Of a stretch of DNA of 5,890 nt, positions 1 through 5,864 are shown piece after piece (position 1 is the first letter of the stretch; every line of letters begins with the position of its first letter). The notes under the pieces are model-generated. The model saw only the letters and a program-made list of their open reading frames with translations. It was not told where the DNA came from and made no database searches. The DNA comes from Bulleidia sp. GTDB lineage: Bacteria; Bacillota_I; Bacilli_A; Erysipelotrichales; Erysipelotrichaceae. A program made the translations under genes and the position numbers. The DNA lies in contig JAEDEK010000117.1 of the NCBI GenBank assembly GCA_016293365.1, forward strand, positions 1-5,890, read 5' to 3'.

Positions 1-1629
1 CGGCTGCTCTGCAGCTTCCGGTAGTTTTTCTACTGCAGCCGTACCATTCAGAATGGACTGTTCATACGTATTCCAGTCCATATCCAGATATTCTGCCGTT
101 CCGTTTTCAAACTTCAGCAGTCCTGTTGCAAGCTGCTGTATGAAATAACGGTCATGAGAAACAAAAAGGATTGTTCCACTGTAGCCTTTGAGGGATTCTT
201 CCAGAGCTTCCTTACCTGGAATATCCAGATGGTTTGTCGGTTCATCCAGGATCAGCAGATTGGAATGCTTCAGTAACAGTTTGGCAAAAGACAGTCTTAC
301 CTTTTCTCCACCTGAAAGCACATCGACGGATTTGAAAACATCATCGGCAGAAAACAGAAACTGTCCCAATACGGATCGGATGGTTGTACGGTCCAGATCC
401 GGATACTCATCCCACAATTCTTCCAGTACGGTTTTCCCACTGGAAAACTGAGCAAGCTGCTGATCAAAATACCCGGTTTCAATCTGATGGCCATACAGGA
501 AGGAACCACCTAAGGATGGGATCAGATTCATCAGTGTTTTGACAAATGTTGATTTTCCTGTACCATTTGGACCAATAATCGCTATGCGATCTCCCCGACG
601 CATTTTCATCGTCACTTCAGTCAGCACATGATCATAACCGATCGCAAGATGATCTGTTTCCAGCACCTTTTCTCCACCTTTGATATTCGGTGTGAAGTGA
701 GCATGGAAAGTCCGGTTATCCGCTTTTTCCGGTTCGATCTTTTCCATTCGATCCAGATATTTCATCTTGGATTGGGCAAATGCTGCCTTGTTTTTCTTAT
801 AACGGAACTTTTCGATCAGTGCCTGCAGACGTTCAATATCTTTCTGCTGTCTGAAATAGGCTGCCTGCTGACGCTCCAGGTCATTTTCCCTCTGGATAGT
901 AAAGGAAGAATAATTACCACCATACCGTTTCATCTTTCCATATTCCATGTTGTAGACACAGTCTACGGTATGATCCAGAAACATACGGTCATGGGAAACA
1001 ATGACAACAGCTTTCGGATAGTTACGAACATATCCTTCCAGCCACCCAATTGCTTCAATATCCAGATGGTTTGTCGGTTCATCCAACAGCAGAATATCCG
1101 GTCTGGATAACAGCAGTTTGACAAATGCGACTCTTGTCTTCTGTCCGCCAGAGAATTCACCGATCTTTTTCTGCAGATCCTCTACAGGAAAACCGAACTT
1201 TGTGAAGACGGTTTTCATTTCCGATTCCCAATGGTAACCACCAGCTGCTTCAAATGCCTCCTGCACCTGTGCATAACGGCTCAGTACCTTTTCACTGGCA
1301 TCTGTAAGCATTGTTTCCTCAAGCTGGTGCATCTGATCCTGCAGATCAAATACATTACGATAGATCAGCTTCAGCTCTTCTTCCACCGTCCAATCGTCAT
1401 GTTCGAGTACTTTCTGTGCCAGATACCCGATGGTGACACCACCCTGAATGGAAATATTACCGCCATCAAAGGACTCTTCCCCGCACATACATCGCAGAAA
1501 TGTTGTCTTACCACAACCGTTCCTTCCGACCAGTGCAATCTTTTCCGTGCCTTTTATTTCAAATGTCACATCTTCAAATACCGGATCAGCGCCGAAGTAT
1601 TTGGATGCTTTTGATACCTGATATAACAT
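1..1629 (-). CDS. ABC-F family ATPase (YdiF-like), C-terminus cut by window edge
   Basis: Soluble twin-ATPase protein of the ABC-F family, whose members bind the ribosomal E site and help stalled ribosomes or give antibiotic protection; it has no membrane segments. I translated 543 uninterrupted codons from ATG 1629. Domain 1 has Walker A GRNGCGKTT (about residues 35-43), signature FSGGQ (159-163) and Walker B LLLDEPTNHLD (180-190). A basic, helical interdomain linker at about 240-300 is typical of ABC-F. Domain 2 has Walker A GPNGTGKST (353-361), signature LSGGE (438-442) and Walker B LLILDEPTNHLD (458-469). Both Walker B glutamates are present. The gene continues beyond position 1; B. subtilis YdiF has a C-terminal extension, so roughly 100 residues may be missing. 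The start is set by AAGGAG at 1641-1636, six bases before the ATG. A strong hairpin lies directly upstream. Position near tsaD and rex favours a housekeeping YdiF-type protein over an acquired resistance factor, but the sequence does not prove this. Confidence 0.95.
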   Translation of the reverse strand, partial: MLYQVSKASKYFGADPVFEDVTFEIKGTEKIALVGRNGCGKTTFLRCMCGEESFDGGNISIQGGVTIGYLAQKVLEHDDWTVEEELKLIYRNVFDLQDQMHQLEETMLTDASEKVLSRYAQVQEAFEAAGGYHWESEMKTVFTKFGFPVEDLQKKIGEFSGGQKTRVAFVKLLLSRPDILLLDEPTNHLDIEAIGWLEGYVRNYPKAVVIVSHDRMFLDHTVDCVYNMEYGKMKRYGGNYSSFTIQRENDLERQQAAYFRQQKDIERLQALIEKFRYKKNKAAFAQSKMKYLDRMEKIEPEKADNRTFHAHFTPNIKGGEKVLETDHLAIGYDHVLTEVTMKMRRGDRIAIIGPNGTGKSTFVKTLMNLIPSLGGSFLYGHQIETGYFDQQLAQFSSGKTVLEELWDEYPDLDRTTIRSVLGQFLFSADDVFKSVDVLSGGEKVRLSFAKLLLKHSNLLILDEPTNHLDIPGKEALEESLKGYSGTILFVSHDRYFIQQLATGLLKFENGTAEYLDMDWNTYEQSILNGTAAVEKLPEAAEQP

Positions 1630-1635
1630 ATATCT

Positions 1636-1641
1636 CTCCTT
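1636..1641 (-). promoter_or_regulatory. Shine-Dalgarno site of the ABC-F gene
   Basis: AAGGAG on the minus strand, six bases before ATG 1629. It fixes the start codon. It is unusual in that it lies one base after the U-run of the upstream hairpin, so a transcript must pass the hairpin to include it unless transcription starts inside the stem. Confidence 0.85.
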
Positions 1642-1642
1642 G

Positions 1643-1676
1643 AAAAAGCGGAAACCGTGCTGTCACGATCTCCGCT
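1643..1676 (-). terminator. Rho-independent terminator or attenuator between asnS and the ABC-F gene
   Basis: Reading the minus strand, AGCGGAGATCGTG (1676-1664) pairs with CACGGTTTCCGCT (1659-1647) around the loop ACAG. The stem is 13 bp: 11 Watson-Crick pairs and two G-U pairs, with no mismatch. It is followed by a short U-run at 1647-1643, whose first base is in the stem. The plus-strand reading has no U-run after the hairpin, so it is directional towards the ABC-F gene. It begins 14 bases after the asnS stop, as expected for the asnS terminator. The ABC-F Shine-Dalgarno site begins at 1641, one base after the U-run, so it may instead control ABC-F expression. The short U-run lowers certainty about its strength. 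Confidence 0.75.
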
Positions 1677-1690
1677 GAATGATTGTTCAA

Positions 1691-3088
1691 TCAGAACTGC
1701 AGATTTCTTGGTGTTCTTGCGAAAGGGATGACATCACGGATGTTTTCCATACCTGTAATGTACATGACAAGTCTTTCAAAACCGACACCGAATCCTGCAT
1801 GCTGGCAGCCGCCGTATCTGCGCAGATCCAGATACCACTGGTAACCTTCCGGATTCATGCCCAGTTCCTTCATTCTGTTTTCCAGAACATCGAGTCTTTC
1901 TTCTCTTTGAGAGCCACCGACAAGTTCTCCAACTCCAGGAACAAGACAGTCGACTGCGGCTACTGTCTTTCCATCGTCATTCTGACGCATGTAGAATGCC
2001 TTGATATCCTTTGGATAGTCCGTCAGGAATACAGGACCGTCGACAACCTTTTCTGTCAGATAACGTTCATGTTCTGTCATCAGATCCATGCCCCATTCAA
2101 TGTTGCTGTTATCAAACTTCACACCATCCGCAACTGCCTGCTTAAGGATTTCAATTGCTTCTGTATAAGGCATTCTTCTGAAATCGGAATTCTTTACCTT
2201 TTCCAGTCTTTCTTTCAACGTTGTATCAATACGTTCATTGAAGAAAGCCATTTCTTCAGGACATTCTTCATAGACGTAGGAAATGCAGAACTTGATGAGA
2301 TCTTCAATGACGTCCATGTCATATTCCAGATCCGCAAATGCCATTTCCGGTTCAATCATCCAGAATTCAGCAAGGTGGTTTGTTGTATTGGAGTTTTCTG
2401 CACGGAATGTCGGACCGAATGTATAGACATCACGGAATGCCATTGCATAGGCTTCCGCCTGCAGCTGACCGGAAACAGTCAAAGAAGCATGCTTGCCGAA
2501 GAAGTCCTCTTCATACTTACCGTCATCTCTGGTTGTAACAGTAAATGTTTCACCTGCACCTTCGGCATCCGCACCAGTAATCAGTGGTGTATTGACATAG
2601 ACAAATCCCTGTTCCTGGAAGAATGTATGAACTGCCATGGCCAGTACGGATCTGACTCTGAATACTGCGGAGAATGTGTTTGTGCGTGGTCTTAAATGAC
2701 CGATCTGACGCAGATATTCAAAAGAATGTCTTTTCTTCTGTAATGGATAGGAAGCATCACATGCGCCTTCCAGATTGATTTCCGTTGCCTGAATTTCAAA
2801 TGGCTGCTTTGCACCAGGTGTGGCAATAAACTTACCGACAACACCGACTGCAGTACCAGTCAGATAATGGGATACTTCTTCATAGTTACTCAGAACATCC
2901 GAGGAATATACGATCTGTGCATTCTGATAATATGTTCCATCGTTCAGCGCAATGAAAGATACGTTCTTTCCAGAACGATTTGTACGGATCCATCCCTGCA
3001 GCTGAACATATTCAACCTGATCAATTTCCATCTGTGTTCCTTCGTGAATGAGTTCATACATTTCACGAATACTCATTTCTGTTGGCAT
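1691..3088 (-). CDS. asnS: Asparaginyl-tRNA synthetase (class II)
   Basis: Cytoplasmic enzyme that joins asparagine to tRNA-Asn using ATP. The 465-residue length is close to the roughly 466 of E. coli AsnS and longer than B. subtilis AsnS (about 430). An N-terminal OB-fold anticodon-binding domain occupies about residues 26-105 (VQLQGWIRTNRSGKNVSFIALNDG and following). Class II motif 2 is at about 227-249, with FRAENSNTTNHLAEFWMIEPE. Motif 3 lies in the C-terminal segment HAGFGVGFERLVMY (430-443), followed by the ending IRDVIPFARTPRNLQF that is typical of AsnS. That ending and the overall pattern favour AsnS over AspS; no GAD-like insertion is seen. The start ATG 3088 follows AAGGAG at 3107-3102 with a rather long 13-base spacing; later in-frame ATGs have no better site. 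It lies 25 bases after rex, so it is probably co-transcribed with rex. No T-box leader fits in that gap. Confidence 0.97.
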   Translation of the reverse strand: MPTEMSIREMYELIHEGTQMEIDQVEYVQLQGWIRTNRSGKNVSFIALNDGTYYQNAQIVYSSDVLSNYEEVSHYLTGTAVGVVGKFIATPGAKQPFEIQATEINLEGACDASYPLQKKRHSFEYLRQIGHLRPRTNTFSAVFRVRSVLAMAVHTFFQEQGFVYVNTPLITGADAEGAGETFTVTTRDDGKYEEDFFGKHASLTVSGQLQAEAYAMAFRDVYTFGPTFRAENSNTTNHLAEFWMIEPEMAFADLEYDMDVIEDLIKFCISYVYEECPEEMAFFNERIDTTLKERLEKVKNSDFRRMPYTEAIEILKQAVADGVKFDNSNIEWGMDLMTEHERYLTEKVVDGPVFLTDYPKDIKAFYMRQNDDGKTVAAVDCLVPGVGELVGGSQREERLDVLENRMKELGMNPEGYQWYLDLRRYGGCQHAGFGVGFERLVMYITGMENIRDVIPFARTPRNLQF

Positions 3089-3101
3089 AGTATTTTTCTA
3101 T

Positions 3102-3107
3102 CTCCTT
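3102..3107 (-). promoter_or_regulatory. Shine-Dalgarno site of asnS
   Basis: AAGGAG on the minus strand, within the 25-base gap between the rex stop and the asnS ATG at 3088. The 13-base spacing is longer than the usual 5-9, which may weaken initiation. No other ribosome binding site is visible near the start. Confidence 0.7.
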
Positions 3108-3113
3108 CAATAT

Positions 3114-3737
3114 TTATTGATGTAATGCATTTGTTTCAAATACCAGTTCCTGGATACTGGATACAACATCCACCTGCTTGACATATACACCAGGTGGTAC
3201 TGAGAAATGATCTACCGCAAAACTGACGATACCGCGGATTCCATTTTTCACAAGAAGATCAACGGTCTCCTGTGTTTCCTTTGAGATACACAGAATGGCA
3301 ATTCTACAGCCGGAAGGAATACGCTGTGACAGTTCATTCAGTCCATATACCGGTACCGATGCCCCTGTGATACGTTCCGGTTCCAGATCAAATGCACAGA
3401 CAATTTCTCCTACAACATGATTCCAGTTATTATAATTCAACAGAGCTTTACCAAGGTTACCAGCGCCGATCAGAATGATTTTTTCATCGAAGTTGACACC
3501 CAGCTGATCTGAAAAGATCTGAATCAGATCATTGACATCATAACCATATCCCTGTTTTCCAAGGTTTCCCAGAAAACTGAAATCACGTCGAATTGTAGTG
3601 GATTCGATTGAGACATAATCTGCCAGAGTCTTCGACATGACCCTGCTTACTCCTTCTGCCTTCAATCGCCTTAAAGCCTTGAGATATACAGGATATCTCT
3701 GCAGCGTTGCTTTTGGAACTTTCTTTTCTACTGCCAT
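3114..3737 (-). CDS. rex: Redox-sensing transcriptional repressor Rex
   Basis: Cytoplasmic dimeric repressor that senses the NADH/NAD+ ratio: it leaves DNA when NADH binds, releasing fermentation and anaerobic respiration genes. The product is 207 residues, usual for the family. The N-terminal winged helix (about 7-75) carries the conserved signature PKATLQRYPVYLKALRRL, then STTIRRDFSFLGNLGKQGYGY (46-66), which includes the DNA-recognition and wing residues. A Rossmann fold follows with GAGNLG at 91-96, the FD pair at 116-117 and SVPPGV at 179-184. A C-terminal helix (from about 190) forms the domain-swapped dimer in known structures. I chose ATG 3737 because AGGTGA (3748-3743) lies five bases upstream; an in-frame GTG at 3746 would add three residues but lacks a ribosome binding site and overlaps that AGGTGA. 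It starts 68 bases after tsaD and ends 25 bases before asnS. A possible operator overlaps its own upstream region, suggesting autoregulation. Confidence 0.96.
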   Translation of the reverse strand: MAVEKKVPKATLQRYPVYLKALRRLKAEGVSRVMSKTLADYVSIESTTIRRDFSFLGNLGKQGYGYDVNDLIQIFSDQLGVNFDEKIILIGAGNLGKALLNYNNWNHVVGEIVCAFDLEPERITGASVPVYGLNELSQRIPSGCRIAILCISKETQETVDLLVKNGIRGIVSFAVDHFSVPPGVYVKQVDVVSSIQELVFETNALHQ

Positions 3738-3746
3738 GATAATCAC

Positions 3747-3764
3747 CTGTAATTAATATAACAC
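3747..3764 (-). promoter_or_regulatory. Possible Rex operator overlapping an extended -10 element
   Basis: The minus-strand 18-mer GTGTTATATTAATTACAG matches 9 of the 14 defined positions of the Rex consensus TTGTTAANNNNTTAACAA known from clostridial and related bacteria, with the TGT and ACA ends intact. Its inner 16 bases form an imperfect palindrome (5 of 8 pairs). The same stretch contains TGTTATATT (3763-3755), which fits an extended -10 element, though no good -35 lies 17 bases upstream. A transcript from it would start close to the ribosome binding site, giving a very short leader. This is a candidate only, supported mainly by its position before rex. Confidence 0.35.
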
Positions 3765-3776
3765 ACACATTGACAG

Positions 3777-3804
3777 ATTGTGAAAAAAAGTGTTTTTATC
3801 GCAA
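3777..3804 (-). promoter_or_regulatory. Weak alternative promoter candidate for rex
   Basis: On the minus strand TTGCGA (3804-3799) and CACAAT (3782-3777) are separated by 16 bases; each matches four of six consensus positions. It would start transcription near 3770, so the possible Rex operator would lie just downstream, a position suited to repression. AT-rich sequence makes chance matches likely. The rex-asnS pair could equally be transcribed by read-through from tsaD, since no terminator is visible in the gap. Confidence 0.2.
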
Positions 3805-3805
3805 G

Positions 3806-4822
3806 TTATACTTCACCTGGCATGAGTAAACCCGGATCTGCCGATACATCAAAACCACATCTGACACCGTTTTTATATGCCACATAACCGGATGCACCAA
3901 TCATGGAAGCATTATCAGTACAATAGCGGATCGGTGGCTGTGACAGTTCAATATCCGGATATTTCTTCATACCTTCATCCAGAAGCACACGCAGTCTGGA
4001 GTTAGCCGCGACGCCTCCTGCAGTGACAACCATTGCAGGATGAAGATCCTCAACTGCCTGCAGTGTTTTGGAAACCATTAGATTCAGTGCTGTTTCCTGG
4101 AAGGCATAGGCAACATCTTCCTTGATAATCGGTTCCCCTTTCTTCTCTTCTCTTTGAATCAGCTGCAGTACAGCTGTTTTCAGACCGGAAAAGGAATAAT
4201 CGTATTTACCATGTACTTTTGGTGTAGGTAATGTATAGTGAGGCTTGCCTTCTTTTGCCATTTTATCCATGATCGGGCCACCAGGATATCCAGTTCCAAG
4301 AACACGGGATACCTTGTCATATGCTTCCCCGATCGCATCATCCTGAGTTGTTCCGATAACCTTGAAATCCCACTCATTTTCCATCCACACAAGTTGTGTA
4401 TGACCACCGGAAATAACCAATGCCAGAAGCGGGAATTTCAGATCATGATCCAGTGCAAATCTGTTTGCATAGATATGTCCTGTCATATGATTAACAGGTA
4501 CCAATGGCTTATGGAACTGCCATGCAAGTGTTTTTGCCGCCTGCACGCCGACATGCAGAGAACCGATCAGTCCCGGCCCCTGCGTAAAGGCAATCGCATC
4601 AATATCATCCATCGTCATATGCGCCTGATGCAGAGCTTCCGTAATCACAGTAGAAATGTTTTCCACATGAATGCGGGATGCCACTTCCGGGACAACTCCA
4701 CCAAACTGTGTATGTACATTAATCTGACTGGATACAATATTTGACAGGATTTCACTGCCGTCTTTTACAATGGCACAAGCTGTCTCATCACAGCTTGATT
4801 CAATGGCCATGATCATTGTCAT
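3806..4822 (-). CDS. tsaD: tRNA threonylcarbamoyladenosine transferase TsaD
   Basis: Catalytic subunit that transfers the threonylcarbamoyl group from threonylcarbamoyl-AMP to A37 of tRNAs reading ANN codons, acting with TsaB and TsaE in the cytoplasm. The 338-residue product has the normal bacterial length and an ASKHA fold. The N-terminal motif is AIESSCDET (6-14). The metal ligands are H112 and H116 in NHMTGHIYAN and D303 in YCTDNASMIGA. Nucleotide-binding segments include SGGHT (138-142), DDAIGEAYDK (161-170) and GGVAANSRLR (269-278). I chose ATG 4822 because it overlaps the rimI stop in ATGA and has GGAGG (4836-4832) nine bases upstream; an in-frame ATG at 4858 would add 12 residues unlike the family's N-terminus. 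Further ATGs at 4816 and 4810 are less well placed. Rex begins 68 bases downstream. Confidence 0.97.
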   Translation of the reverse strand: MTMIMAIESSCDETACAIVKDGSEILSNIVSSQINVHTQFGGVVPEVASRIHVENISTVITEALHQAHMTMDDIDAIAFTQGPGLIGSLHVGVQAAKTLAWQFHKPLVPVNHMTGHIYANRFALDHDLKFPLLALVISGGHTQLVWMENEWDFKVIGTTQDDAIGEAYDKVSRVLGTGYPGGPIMDKMAKEGKPHYTLPTPKVHGKYDYSFSGLKTAVLQLIQREEKKGEPIIKEDVAYAFQETALNLMVSKTLQAVEDLHPAMVVTAGGVAANSRLRVLLDEGMKKYPDIELSQPPIRYCTDNASMIGASGYVAYKNGVRCGFDVSADPGLLMPGEV

Positions 4823-5268
4823 AAATCTGTTCCTCCAAGCGGTTTTACCATCAGCCATGCATCTTCGCCGTTTTCATAATAATTCCTGCGTCTTCCAGCA
4901 TTGATAAAACCGAATTTTTCATATAGACAGATCGCAGGTTCATTTGAAACACGTACTTCCAGGGTGATGGTTTCACAGCCCTGAAGTTGTGCTTCTGAAA
5001 TAGCATGTTTCAACAGTTTCTCACCGATCTGTTTTCTGCGATGTTCCGGCACTACTCCAATATTGGCGATCTGTGCCGTTTCAAATGTAATCCAAAGATC
5101 GACATACCCGCAGATCTGACCGTTTTCCTCAACCATATACAGATTTGCATAAGGATTGCTGTTCAGTTCATATCTGTAGTTATCTTCTTTCCAGGGATCA
5201 TCCGGAAAGCAAAGCTGTTCAGCCTGAGTCAGGCAGGCAAGATCAGCCGCAATACAACGGCGTATCAT
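4819..5268 (-). CDS. rimI: GNAT-family N-terminal acetyltransferase RimI
   Basis: Acetyl-CoA-dependent protein N-terminal alpha-acetyltransferase, named for acetylating ribosomal protein S18 in E. coli; the substrate here is inferred only from family. The product is 149 residues, the usual length, and is a single GNAT domain. The acetyl-CoA-binding strand and loop are at IANIGVVPEHRRKQIGEKLL (67-86). Candidate catalytic residues are E104 in LEVR and Y116 in CLYEKFGF, placed like E103 and Y115 of E. coli RimI. The C-terminal NYYENGEDAWLM (129-140) is characteristic of RimI. The pyrophosphate loop reads RRKQIG where the family usually has Gly at the fourth place (R/Q-x-x-G-x-G/A), a mild departure. 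ATG 5268 overlaps the tsaB stop by four bases (ATGA), with only a weak AGGG-type site, so translation is probably coupled to tsaB. Confidence 0.93.
   Translation of the reverse strand: MIRRCIAADLACLTQAEQLCFPDDPWKEDNYRYELNSNPYANLYMVEENGQICGYVDLWITFETAQIANIGVVPEHRRKQIGEKLLKHAISEAQLQGCETITLEVRVSNEPAICLYEKFGFINAGRRRNYYENGEDAWLMVKPLGGTDL
4832..4836 (-). promoter_or_regulatory. Shine-Dalgarno site of tsaD inside the end of rimI
   Basis: GGAGG on the minus strand, encoding part of the rimI C-terminal Gly-Gly, lies nine bases before ATG 4822. It supports the ATGA-overlap start of tsaD over the upstream ATG at 4858. Confidence 0.75.
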
Positions 5269-5864
5269 TTTCCCTGCGGCATGTAGGAAGATGCCGATTT
5301 CAGATACTCCGGTACAACAAGATGAGCATTTTCACAGAGTGACCATTCCTGTTTTAACGCAAGGAAATTCTCAGTGATGTCAGGCCATCTGTCTTCGCTT
5401 CCAATCAGATGTCCATCTCCAATGATCAGATCATTCTGGTTGTTTTCTCTGATTGTATCCACTTCTTCTGCTGCATCCTGCCCCTGTGGAATACCGTTTA
5501 CAAATGTGTTTGTATAACCGCGATGTCCTCTTGCATCCGTAATGACACGGCAGGTATTTCTACCCGCATACAGCTGCAATGTACCAATCGTATATAACGG
5601 TACATTCTTCATCGTGCAGAAAATCTTTGCGACTGTCATCGCAATACGTACACCTGTATAACTTCCTGGCCCTTTTGAAATGACAACCTGATCAATCTGT
5701 TCCGGCGTTACGTTGACTGACTCGCACATCTCAATCAGCCTTGGAAATATTTCTTCCGACTGTTTTTTCCAGCACTGCTCCTGAAAGGAAGCAAGAATAT
5801 GATCCTCTTCAATCAGTCCAAGTGACAGAAATACATGGCTTGTATCCATACATAATGTAATCAT
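5265..5864 (-). CDS. tsaB: tRNA t6A biosynthesis protein TsaB
   Basis: Partner and scaffold of TsaD in the t6A-forming complex; it has the ASKHA fold but no transferase activity of its own. The product is 199 residues, somewhat short for a family usually around 220-240. The N-terminal MITLCMDTSH matches the family's opening strand, and KGPGSYTGVRIAMTVAK (64-80) is the hallmark TsaB motif. DARGHRGYTNTF (110-121) corresponds to the conserved DAR segment, and PEYLK (185-189) resembles the family's C-terminal motif. Where many homologues have HSE after the first helix, this protein has QSE (35-37). ATG 5864 overlaps the stop of the upstream gene in ATGA and has GGAGG (5876-5872) seven bases upstream. 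Its stop overlaps the rimI start the same way. Location between probable tsaE and rimI matches the common Bacillota order. Confidence 0.95.
   Translation of the reverse strand: MITLCMDTSHVFLSLGLIEEDHILASFQEQCWKKQSEEIFPRLIEMCESVNVTPEQIDQVVISKGPGSYTGVRIAMTVAKIFCTMKNVPLYTIGTLQLYAGRNTCRVITDARGHRGYTNTFVNGIPQGQDAAEEVDTIRENNQNDLIIGDGHLIGSEDRWPDITENFLALKQEWSLCENAHLVVPEYLKSASSYMPQGK

Noticed and set aside
628..1110. A 160-codon plus-strand open frame opposite the ABC-F gene
   Set aside because: It is antisense to conserved ABC-F sequence, with shadow-like composition and no convincing start signal.
1679..2695. A 338-codon open frame on the plus strand opposite asnS
   Set aside because: It lies wholly within well-recognised asnS codons, is rich in Cys, His and Phe as reverse-complement frames often are, resembles no family I know, and has no ribosome binding site before its ATG.
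3770..3775. Perfect TTGACA on the plus strand as a -35 element
   Set aside because: No acceptable -10 lies 16-18 bases downstream, and it would drive antisense transcription into tsaD with no plus-strand gene to serve.
3778..3795. TTGTGA on the plus strand as a second Rex operator
   Set aside because: Only one half-site is present; the position where TCACAA should be has GTGTTT, so there is no palindrome.
3784..3798. A/T runs after tsaD as a terminator
   Set aside because: The A-run and T-run could pair only through a weak AT-only stem with no GC-rich core, so termination is unlikely.
4238..4744. A 168-codon plus-strand open frame opposite tsaD
   Set aside because: The tsaD frame carries all metal and nucleotide motifs across the same stretch; the antisense product has no recognisable domain.
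4820..4858. Longer tsaD starting at ATG 4858
   Set aside because: The added 12 residues do not resemble the TsaD N-terminus, and the ATG at 4822 has a clear GGAGG and the operon's typical ATGA overlap.
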